Positions 35,591 to 47,800 of a stretch of DNA of 64,000 bases are shown here, piece after piece. Origin of the DNA: Druceiella hillmani (Eukaryota > Arthropoda > Insecta > Lepidoptera > Hepialidae); contig JAYKKI010000039.1 in assembly GCA_039881145.1 (NCBI GenBank), positions 18,532,001-18,596,000 on the forward strand. The letters run 5' to 3'. The stretch's first letter is position 1; each line of letters starts with the position of its first letter. Under the pieces are notes generated by a model that was given only the letters and a program-made list of their open reading frames with translations, was not told where the DNA came from and did no database searches. A program made the position numbers and the translations under genes.

Positions 35591-35963
35591 AAATGAATCA
35601 TGAACCATATTGTTAAAGATTGATTTTTACTTAAGAATAGTTCAAAAGATGTGGTTATGTCATAGCAGAGACGATTATTTTAAATAAATATATAATAATC
35701 TTTATCATTCCAAATTTTTTGTGACTGGAAACCCCAACTTCAACTTCTTGTCAAATTTTGAATTGCAACTGTCATATTTTAAATGAACCATTAGTGGTTC
35801 TTGAGAGATATGCTTGGAGTGATAAACATTAATAGAGCGGTCTTAGTCAAACTCTTAATACCAGTTCCTATACCATATATATCAAATAAAGAATGCCACT
35901 AATTTTTTAAATATCTTTCATGGATATCTGAATCTAAAAATCGTCTTTATCTATCTTTTCTAG

Positions 35964-36189
35964 AACCTGTTATTGAAATGGTGCCCTGACTTGGTGGATG
36001 AAGGCGAGGTGTGCTGTGATGAAAAGCAATTGCTAAACCTTAATAAGGATATTGAGGTGGCTGCAAACTTCTTGGCACGCTGCCCTACGTGCATGGATAA
36101 CTTTGCCAAGCATATTTGTCAGCTGACTTGCAGCCCTAGGCAGTCCACATTCATGGATGCCTACAGAACTGTAAAGCCGCCAGGAAATG
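35964..36189 (+). CDS. NPC1: NPC1 exon: N-terminal sterol-binding domain
   Basis: Starts in phase 0 after 'ttttctag' and ends in phase 1 before 'gtaagatt'. It encodes NLLLKWCPDL, EVCCDEKQLL, FLARCPTCMDNF and HICQLTCSPRQS. The Cys spacing (CC, CPxC, CxxTCSPxQS) is diagnostic of the NPC1 N-terminal domain, which holds cholesterol with its hydroxyl buried. It corresponds to about residue 63 onward of the human protein. The preceding exon, which should carry the first mature Cys residues, was not found. Confidence 0.95.
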
Positions 36190-39100
36190 GTAAGATTAAA
36201 TTTTATTCTTAATTTTTATCCATCAACCAAAACTGGTAGCCTTTAAAATTGGAGCAACGAATGTAATAAATATGCTAATTTTCATAAAATAATTATACAG
36301 GTGATACATAATCTCTCAGAAATTTTACTTACAAAGAATGAAGCACATGGATGTATTCGGGTACGAACAATGAGTTTTGTTCTTGTAAAATTTGTTGCCA
36401 TGTGGTATGCTTTTTGGGCACACAAATTTTATCATAACAATTATTGTGCTGCAAAAATTTCAAAAATGTAGTCATTTGCGCAGCTTAAACAAAACTCCAC
36501 CTGTTTAAACGATTAAAAATTTGGTAGTGACGTTTGAAGAGAACGTTCGATAAATAGCGCTCGACCAATCAAGGACATCGCAAATAGAAGAAAACATCAA
36601 CAGAGCACAAAAGTTTATTTGTAAGAATCCTAACTTGTCTCTGCAAGTAAGCGTTCCAGGGTTTTAAGTTTGCCGAGAACATCACTACAGCATATTTTGG
36701 AGAAGGATCTGCATGTACATCCTTACAAAATTCAGTTTGTGCAAGAATTAAAAGACACTGATACCACCCAAAAACTTAACTATGCTGATAAAACGTTTGA
36801 TAGATTTTCAACCTTCTGAAATATCTTATTTTCTGATGAAGTGCACTGACAGTTTGGGGCCACTAAGTCGGCTCGTTGCTTTATTTGTCTTTATTTTTCT
36901 GAAGATGTAAGGGGCCACGCAGTTACAGTGATCGGGAAGTTATTCACATTAGCGTTGCAGAATTTTTCTGGCTACTATATGGGAACATGGATTTAACGGA
37001 ATGGAGCGACAGCCCATACTCCTAATACCATTATGCCGATCGTTCAACAATTTTTCCCCAAAAAGGTCGTCTTCTCGAAGAGGAACTATTTCATAGTGTC
37101 CTTGCAGTCCTGATTTAACCCCAATAGATGTCTTTTTGGGGGTTACCCTAAAAGTAACATGCATGACACAAACTTCAGATTTATTGATGAATTGGAAGAA
37201 AATATATGAAGAAAAGTGTACAATATCGACAAGCTAACTTGTGGAGTCTTTGATAATTTCAGTGTCCATTTACAGAGTGCCGTGACTGTAATGGTTTACA
37301 CTTAGATGATGTAAATTTTAAAAAATAATTTTCCCATTGTTATGCTTAAATTCCATAAAAAACATTTGTGTACTTCATTAGTATTAGATTTTAGATTTCT
37401 GAAAATTTAAGGCCATTATATTAGACTTCTTTATGTTTTTTATTTTCACTAAAGTATAAACTTGTTAAGTTTCAACTAATCAAGGTGTGGACGAAAACGT
37501 AAAGCTTCAAGAGATAAAGTATTACAGTAGAACGAGATTTAATGTTCGGGGCATTCGGCACTTTTTCTCCGTGTAGCTATGACAAATTGATGCTATGTAG
37601 TTATATTCCATGGGTTCTATATTCTCGACCAAGATGAGGTCTGTAGCAAAGAATATTCAAGATCTTCTTTTGTAATTTTTCAATCTTCTCATAGTGTGAG
37701 TTGTAGTATGAAGACCAAATAAGTGACCCATATCCGAGGATGCTTCTAATTAGCGAACAATATAAATATGTTAAAGAGTGATGGTTTTTAAACCCATTAG
37801 TACAGGGATTTCCAACCTTTTTGCGTTTAGTTTGAAATTGTTTTCATTGTTGCAATAAAAAAACAAATAATTTTTGAACATTTATTTCACAATTACAAGC
37901 ATAATTAAATCATTTAAAATTTTGGTGTTCAATCAAAAAAATAATTAAGTATAATTAAATAATGAAATTGTATTAATGCAATATTTGCGGCCTGCATGTT
38001 TTCAACCAGTGACTATTGATGGCAAAACAATTTTGTTACTTGGTTTTGATTTGAACCAATGCTGAAAAATCGTTTTCACGGCACAATTATTCGTAGAGCA
38101 AATGAGGCAAATTAAGGGGGGAAATGTTTTATACAAAACTTTTTCAATGGAAGTCATTTTTCATGGTGGAATATTTGTGAATTTGTGAAATGAATAAACG
38201 AACAGTTGTATAGAATGCACGTGTGTGATTGTTTCTGCTGCTGCCGTGACCTGATTGATCTGATTGCCAGAGACTCACGCAGGGGCTGTGGACAGAATTG
38301 GAGCGCGGGTAGAGCACTACAAGTTAAGACTTGTCAAAAATTTAACAACGACCCAATAAATTAATGAATGAATTTAAGACTTCAAATGAATTTGTCTTTA
38401 GAATGTTCGAGACTGTTGGGCACCCCTTATGGTCTATTTACGTCCCCCTCTTGAGACGTACTCCACTAGTTGGGAAGTTTTGCCTTAGTGGAGTGAGAGA
38501 TAAATCCTAGTTTGGTTTTTTTATGAAAATATGAAAATAGTGAGAACGGAAAGTCAGTTTATTTGCTGGTTAATATTGCCAAATAATTAGAGCATTCTTT
38601 AGTAGAAAAAGAGCTACGAATAATAATATATGCTAGATTGATTTATTTTTTTTAGCTTACAATGTAGAGTGTTTTTGGTAAACGGTCAAAATAATGTATT
38701 TTTCATAAAATAACCTATTTATTCCTGTTATATTTTATTGTTACTACTAGTTAAGTACCCAACGTTGTTTTGATTTGGCTTGGACACCGCTCCCAAAAGT
38801 TTGGAATAAGGATTGCTATACCCTTAAGAGTTCTTGCTAGCGGGTAGAGAACAATAAAAACAATACGTACCTATACATAAATACAATGACTTTTATATGT
38901 AGATAAGTATTCCTTAGATCCATGTATTCTGTGAAAATGTAAACTGTTAGAATCACTATAATGGTAATTAATTGAAAACTATTTCGTAGCTCTTAAAAAA
39001 TAAATTCATTCTTTAGCTTCAAGTTATTTTCATATATTATTTTAGTTCAAGGCCTGTCATCCTAAGTTTTCTATGAGAGGAAAGCTATATGTTCACTTCA

Positions 39101-41749
39101 CTATTTATATAAAGTTCATGTTTTCTTTAGGGCAATTTATATTTTGTTTATTATTTCTGATCGAATCTGACTGAATCAAATGATGCTTATTTATGTCAAT
39201 TATCTTGAAGTTGCTAATGACGTAAGATTTACTTTAGATAGGTCTACCTATGCCAACACGTATTGTTATTTTTACAAGTTTTTAAGTAAAGTTTACAAGT
39301 TTTTATAGATAGTAGAGGTAGAGGATCCACTCTTTGCAATATTATTAATTGGTTAGTTTGATGTAATACATTAATTAGTATATTTTTAAATAAGAGTAAA
39401 ATTGAATATAACGTTTGTCTTGATTTATATTGTAAACAACATTAAACTTAACAGTAAGTATGAAAGTATAAAACTACACATAAAACTTTCATAAAATTTT
39501 GCTTACTATCAGTCTATAAAAATTAATGAAATGTCTATAAGAAGTAATGAAATTTACCGAAATCCATAATGAAATTTACCAAAATCCATAATGAAATTTA
39601 CCTAAATCCGTATTTGTGAATTTGTAGCTAAAGATTCTATTTTTTTCAATTGTTTCCAAATATGAATATAACAAGTGGCTGATACGTTTATTTTTTTCTT
39701 TAGTCTCTCCGCCTATGCTTTCAGAGCTTTCAAAAATGACAATCATAGTGAAGCACTACTACTGTATAATACCGTTAAAGACTGTATAATAGAAGCACAG
39801 GCTCATATAAATTTGATTATTATTTCATAATAGTTTAAAGAACCAATTCTTGTCTATATATTACCTTTTAATAAATAATTTTCTGTACAATTACATGAGT
39901 TAAGCAAATTAAGCGAATTTTGCTATGATAACTTTCTAATAACAGAATATTTAATGTTGGCATTAATTACGTATATAGTTTTATGTATGGATATATCAAA
40001 TAAGTGAAATATCTACTAAAAGTAATGCGCAGATATTTGGCACACATGTTCAGCCAGTGTTCAGCACATCTATGTAAATGTTTGATTGTTCAACTGTAGA
40101 AGTAACGTTTTGTATCATTAAATTATGTTTGATTGTTCAACTGTGGAAGTAACGTTTTATATCATTAAATTATAAACAAATTAGGAATTTATAAATTTTA
40201 TTTAAGAATGGGTTTAGGAGTATCTTGTAGTTTTATTTTCCATATTTCATTACAAAAATTTGAATGAATAGTGGTATAAACAAAAAAGGTTACTTGTTTC
40301 TTGGTATTATGAATGGTGTTATTTTTAAAAACATTTTTGTCCATAGATAAAACCGTAAATTGTTGTCCATAGTAACAAAAATTATTTTAGTGCAAGGAAA
40401 TCGTATATTTCATTATTTTGACAAAATTATGTTTGGTTTTAGGTTTAATAATTATGGAGAAATATTTTTTAAGTTTCGAAAGAAGAGGGTGCAATTGAAA
40501 TAAAAATTATAATTATGAAACCACTTTTATTATAATCCATATGAAAAAAGACTCTTTAATAAAGATATTGTATTTCAAAAGTACTAATTTTTTTTGTTTA
40601 TTTATCATTTATAACCCACGTCTGTGCATATGAAATCTTATTTCTAATATTAGTGGCAGGTTTTTATAAAATACCTCAGGACCTAGAAAATATGACAAAG
40701 TTTGTTTCTAAACAACTTAAATGTATTTCAGGAAACATTAGTCATTACGTATGTCACTAAAGTAATATTGGACTCATTTATTATATTTGACTGGTTTAAT
40801 GTTCCAGCGCTACGTGGAGATAACATATATGTATGTGTAATTTAAAATATAACGACACATTGTTCGCATGAACTTATTCGAAATATATGAAAATGACTAA
40901 GAAGATATATCCATTTATTCTTCATGAAACAATATTTACTTTCAGATTCCGGTGAATATATTACTGGCGTGAACGTGTACCTGAGTCACGATTACATGCA
41001 AGGAGTGTTTGATTCATGCTTGCAGGTGCGTATCATTACGTAGCATTATTTTATCACTTGTACGTACCGTACGTTAATAAAATAAATGTGAATAATAATT
41101 TAGTGATGAAAATTATTTATTTAGTATTAATTACTCTTAGTCAGGAGTAAAATTTATTTAAAACTAATGAATGTACACATGTACATTCAATTCGACAGAA
41201 GTATGTCAACGCAATTGTTGAGAATTCTGAACTAAAATTAAAATATTTATGATATATGCATATATAGTAGGTTTATTAGACTGTTTACATAGGGACTCAA
41301 AAATAGATTCATAGGTTTGAGTTGTTTTATCAGAAATATATTTTATTTTGTTACAAGTTTTACAATTCTAGTATGTAGCACAGTTTTCGAACAAAGCTCT
41401 TGTACTTTTAACAGAGCATTAGAAGCTCTATTCTTATCGCTATACTCCAAGTTCTTCTTTCATACTTGTAGTACACTGTGTGATGTATTCAAAAATATTA
41501 ATACTATTTAGCTCGGTTGCACCGCCGACAGCACCTATTCCATATAACATATTCTCAACTTGTCAATCCTGATAATTTTGGTTTACCCCTTACTAAATTT
41601 TCAAAGTCTACGATTTTTTCAGATTTTTCTAAGTGATTCTTTTGGTGAGAAGAGTCGAGGAGATGACAGCAATTTTTAGACATTTTCCAGTAAAATATTG
41701 AAAGAAATGCTTAAAAAATACGTAATATAAATATATATATGTATATATA

Positions 41750-41824
<75 letters not shown>

Positions 41825-44800
41825 TGTTTAATTTGTCCTTCAATAAATTTTCATTTGATGCTATTGGTCATCCTGAAAAAAATATTTTAATTCTGGATCT
41901 ACCTCTGAAATTAACCTCTAACTCAAAATTTTGAACACTTTGTACTTCGCGTCTGTAATTGAACCATCATACTCTGCCTCTGTGCTAAATTTGAATTTAT
42001 TACATAAAATAGTTTCTGACAAAAATTGCCTTTGACAGGCGACTGCACAGGTAATGAACAAGTGTTCAGTTTGAATAATTTTGTTGTGTAAAACTAATGC
42101 CAGAAGTGTTCAATTTTGATCATTCTGTTGTGTAAAACTAAATTTGTATGAAAATAATTCATTGTACATTGTGAGTTAAATCAAACAATGTAGCGTCCTC
42201 AACATTTATATGTAAACATGTAAGAAAAAACAAATTGAGTTAAAAATTCTATTTGCGATTGGTATGAGTCTAAAAATTGTAATTCTAACATTCTGATGTT
42301 TTTTCTCTCTCTCCTACTGATGTTACTTGAACAAAAGAGGATATAATTAAATATAGAAAAGTGATTTATGACATACATTTAGGAAGATATTTGGGAGAAA
42401 GTTGATAAGGTCACTGGTTTATAACATGTTTTATTTAACTGTACTTTTTAATAGCCATCAGTATCGTAAAAAATGAAATTTTTGTAGACCACTTATAGTC
42501 TTTGTTTAATATATATTTAATATAGATTTAATTAGAAATACAATTATCCAGAATTTAAGTTTATCAAATGTTACGGTTCAATACTTTGTAGACTTTTTAA
42601 CCTGAAATTAGTGTCTATTGCTTACGTCGTCTCGCATAACATTGGTTCGTTCTACTAACCGATAGTAGGTAATAGGATCAAAACCACATTCCCTTCTCGT
42701 TATGACCCGATACAGTGTGCAGTGACCGCAATATTTGCCAGTGCGAATTGCATTATCTACTTTCAACTGATCATAATAATCTCAAGGTTTCATGAAAATT
42801 AAGTGATAATGAATTTCTACTAAATTATCGCCAAAATATTCAATATATAATTTGTTGATTTACATCAAAATTTTTTTTGAATTCTAGTTCAAGTGTACTA
42901 TAAAAATTGCTACATTCGTTTATGATATAAGATTAAGAAAAATGTAAGTATATTGTTAACGAGTTTACCTTATTGCACTAAAATTATTGGCATCGCATTA
43001 CATAGTTTTTTTTTGGGTATATAAAAAAATAACTGACAAATTTCATTTTGCAGTTTGTAGCTACTCTTCTAAAATTAAAGGTTATCATAAATATTACGTA
43101 TATCTAATAATGATTAAGGTCTACTACGTATAAATGTATTGATAGTTGCATTACTAAACACGTACGACCAGGGTAAACGTTGTTTATAGTGGGAGATTAC
43201 AATGCAAAATGTTTTTTTGACAACATAAATAACAATGGAACCAGTAATTTATACAGTACTGGGCGTACACAAATGATAAATGATGTAGGTATTAGGAAAG
43301 ACAGAATTTTAATAGACGCCCTTTACAGTAGCAACTTGACGAATTACATAGAGGTATACGTTGTAGAATGATTTTTAGGTTGTCGTAAACAAATTTTATT
43401 TTGGAGTTTGCGAAATATACTTTTTAAATATTTTTTCAAGAATGTAATACATTTATTACTGAGAATAGACTAAGCGGATACAGCTGTATTTTTCGTGAGG
43501 ATAATTTTATATTAAAAAATAATTTATCGTATAGAACACTAATTATGCAAGTTCAATTGGCACTTGATTTTTTTTTATTACATTTCATTATTTTGTTAAA
43601 AAGATACTATGTCTGCATGGCAAAATAGAGACTGCGGGTGCATGTTATTTTAAGTACTTTGGCTTTTTAGTTATTTATTATGAGATTTCATTGAGAGTAC
43701 AACTAAGCAGCCACATCTTGTGACATGAAAATGTGTATAATTTTAATAATTGGATCCTGAAATCCTGGAACCTCTTTATAGATTTCATTGTTATGTCTAT
43801 TTCTATCAAACCTTACTTTGAATATATTACATACATGCATTACATTTTTTAAGATAAATTAATGTTTTAAATATAGATGATTGAATAAAAATTATTTAAT
43901 CATTATTGGTAAAGTTTTTTTGCTGATAAACAATACACAATTCTAGTGAAATTGAGCAAATCAGTGATATTGTACATGCGTCACGTAACTTGTGGATTAA
44001 AGCAAAATGACAACATGTTAAATAGCATTTCCTTCACTGCTACATTTTTTTAGTCGCATTTTCTCAGAACTGCTGGCGTGTTATTGTTAAAGTTCTTACT
44101 GAATCAGAACCGTGTCTTACATGGTCGCCAGCACATTAATTTTTGACGACGCTTGACACATTTATATTAACATATTTATAACAGTTGTAAAATGCAGTAA
44201 TGTAAATTATTGTTGGCACACTTTTTTGTTAAAAATATTTTAGTTCAATTAACAATACTGGATGACACCAGTTTCAAATTTATTTAAATGTTTATTATAC
44301 TTAGGAATTTCCTAATTCCTGTTAACAAAATTTATGTAAATAATATGTTAAGGTATTAATTTAACGTTAGTAAAGTAAACGACATTGTAAAGATGATGAT
44401 TTGGTCAAAAACCATCATCACTTTGTTAAAAAATAACTCTTACCTGTGATTTTTGTTTAATATCACAATGATTTTATAATATTATATTAGTAAAGTACTC
44501 AAAATCTATTAGATATTATAATAGTTAAAAGCTAAAGATATCATAATAGTAAAGTATTCAAAATCTGTTTAGATATTATAATAGTTAAAAGCTAAAGATA
44601 TTATAATAGTAAAGTACTCAAAATCTACGATCTAAATCATAGTGACTGTCAATACCTTTTGTTGCGTTGTGATTCAAAATTTTCAAACACTATAATTTTG
44701 ATTGTATAGGTGCAAGTGCCGTCGACCGGTGTGCTAGCATTAGACATGATGTGCGGGCAGTATGACTCGGTGACGTGTACACCCGAGCGATGGTTCAAGT

Positions 44801-47800
44801 TTATGGGCGATCGTGATGGAGGCAATTTATACACACCCTTTCAAATCAACTACTTCGATAAACCCGACAAGGGCTATGAACCAAAGAATATATCTACAGT
44901 ACCGTGCAGTGTTGGTGTGAAGGTTGGTGACGCTTAATATATTGTTTAAATATAGTTTTCTTTTTGATATGAACCGTTTTTTATTATTTGTTTGATTAAT
45001 AATTCGTAATTTACTGTTATGACGTTCTAGAGAAGTGAGAGGTTGATAAGGGATTAAACACTCAATGATTGTTAGTAATTATCGTTACAACTTTTTTAAT
45101 TATGTTCAATAATCTCTTGTCGATCATGTCTTACGAAGTTTTGCACATTTTAATTAACCAAAACTTTTAATGATTCAACAGTCAATTTATTTAAAATAAA
45201 TATATACATAATGAAAATTATTAATATCTTTACATTTTAGCAATTAACAATAAGGCATTCAAAGAAATCATAATTATACGATTTAATATTATAATTATAG
45301 CGCTTAATATTATAATTTCCGCATCGACCTTATAATAAGCTATTTGAAGAGTTGTAAATGTATAAAAATGTATTGCAGGGTCAGAAAGCCTGCTCTTGCT
45401 TGGATTGTGAGGCTTCGTGCCCCGTGCCGCCGCCCACACCCGCGCCTCATCGACCATTCAGCATAGCTGGCATGGACGGATATGCAGTAATCATGCTAAT
45501 CGTCTTCCTCATTTTCTGTCTGCTCTTCCTCTCAGGAGTCTTCTGTTGTAGTCAATCCAAGGCCACCGTCGGTGAGTATATATAGTTTGGGTTTTGGTTT
45601 TGAAGGTTTTGATGCTATTAGGGTTTGATTGCTAAGAGAATGTCATAGTTTCGTATGAGAAGAGACGTCTTAATTACAGAATTAATTTTGAAATATATAC
45701 GGACTACTGATTTCTATTCAATTTTACTACACAGCAATGTAATTTTTATATCTGTTCAATAAAATATAAGAAGCGTTCTCATGCATTATTGCCATACAAT
45801 ATATTTGTGATCGGATTCGCAACTTGTCTTTGATCAAAGTTGTTTAATGAACATTCTTGTGTATGTTTTAAAATTTTACCTATTTTTGAGTATACTTTTT
45901 AATAAAGACTTAAATTATGACTATAGATTAGGTAAACAAAAGCTATGAAAATATTATTTATAACTAACTATATTCAGAGCATACGTACTGTATCTGCGAT
46001 AAGGCGGTTATTTATATATCAATTAATTTTATTCACATCTCTGTTCACAATTTATACATTTTTATTTCGCTAATTTGCCATTTTATTTTAAACGACAATT
46101 TGGCAGCAAGAGTATTGCTATTTCAGACTTTTAATTTTACAATTTAAACAAAACTAGGATTCAGCATGACCAGATTACAGTAATAAATGAAGGAAATATT
46201 TAGCGAACGTGTAATTTAGATTGGTGATTGGTAAATAGATTTTATTAATTATTTCTTAACTTTGTTTGTATATAACAATTTTCGCTAATAAAAGCAATAA
46301 TATTTACTAAACATTTTGGAGCTCAAAAAAATTGTTAATATATATTTAAACTTAATAGTTGATGAGCTGTGTTGCTAGATTATTATGAGTTATTTATGTA
46401 ACTGTTAATACTGTAAAATATGTCTTAACTGTAAAATTGTTAGGCCAGTAATTTTATGCTAAATTAAATTTTCTTATAGTTTGTGTTCAAATTATTTTTT
46501 GCAGGGAAATGTAAAAATAAGTTTCTTCATAAGCCTTGTATAAATGAGATGGCTTGCCGTTCTCATATCTGGCCAAAATGTTGCATATCAAACTTGAATG
46601 CGAAATAACTTAGCATGGACATATTTGTTCAAGTCAATACACAAATACAAAAATCTAATTACATTTGTAACGAAATTTGACATGAAAATGTTTTTCAGCG
46701 CCATTTTAAAACAGATTAACTCAAAGTTTAAGTTTTATATTGAATATATTTGGCGTTAATTTTATAGAAATTCATTATTCACAATGAAATGAAACTACGT
46801 GATGTAGTATTATTTCTACTTTCTTTAATTTCTTTACCACGACCTAGGTTTCATTGTATTACAACATCTTCAGGTGGGATATTAGCAAAACTTTTGCTTT
46901 AAGGCTTTGCTAATATCCCACCTGAAGATGTTGTAATACAACGAAACCTAGGTCGTGGTAAAGAAATTAAAGAAAGTAGAAATAATACTACATCACGTAG
47001 TTTCATTTAATTGTGAACAAAGTTTTATGGCAACATATCGAAAATTTTAGTTAGATGGTTGATAAAATTACAGGTGGTTGTATTGCTGTCTATACATTCA
47101 GATTTTTCAGAATTGTTTCAAGAGACAAATATAAACATACAAACCTAAATGCGTAAACAGTGCATTTAGGTTTGATATTGACATTTTGACTCGTGCATGA
47201 ATTCATTGATCAAATGTAATATATAAACTGTCACTAGTTATATGATATTCAAAAATTACATTGACAACATCTTGAATAAGTTTAAAAATGTTACATAATC
47301 CAACCAGATTATGTTGCCGCATTTTTATTTCGTCTGATATAATTTTTTACAAATTGTTTTTTTTTTAGAACTAGAGATTCAACCCACTTTAGGTAATGGT
47401 TAGGTTTAAATTCAACATGAAATAATTACTTCATTGCACACAATTAGGTAACTGCAGCTCAGCAGGAATATGGTACCATTTTCTGTGGTGTACATACACA
47501 GCCCTACAGCTTTATTGGTAATTAAATAATGGCCAGGCTAAAATCACACACAACACAATTACTTCATTGTGCACATTTAGATACTGTAGCTCAGCAGAAA
47601 TATATGGTATTATTTTCTATGTTGTATGTACATTTCAGCCCTATAGCTTTAGGATGAGTTAGGTAATGGCAGACTAAAAGTACACACAACACAATTACTT
47701 CATTGCACACAGTTAGTTATGTGTAGTTCAGCAGGAATATGGTACCATTTTCTATGTTGTATGAGCCTTATAGTTTTACATACAATGCAATTACTTCATT

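Larger units (their letters stand above)
36190..40945. other. NPC1 intron (4.76 kb) with transposon relics
   Basis: Holds a Tc1/mariner-like relic (36580-37328), a minus-strand LINE scrap (37540-37790), a possible hAT-type terminus 'cagggatttccaaccttttt' at 37803, a 26-bp repeat ('ccataatgaaatttacc', about 39545-39610) and a 57-bp tandem duplication at 40077-40192. The remainder is plain AT-rich intron. Confidence 0.75.
41026..44709. other. NPC1 intron (3.68 kb)
   Basis: Contains a compound TA/TG microsatellite at 41728-41820, a possible LINE endonuclease scrap (43170-43370), and about 2.5 copies of a 66-bp repeat ('ttataatagttaaaagctaa') at 44488-44628. A small hairpin 'gatgatgatttggtc...accatcatc' lies at about 44394-44418. 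Otherwise plain AT-rich sequence. Confidence 0.7.

Noticed and set aside
36949..37164. 71-codon minus-strand ORF in the NPC1 intron
   Set aside because: It is the antisense shadow of the plus-strand transposase relic.
37803..37830. hAT-type terminus 'cagggatttccaaccttttt'
   Set aside because: Resembles a hAT end, but no matching opposite end or 8-bp target duplication was found.
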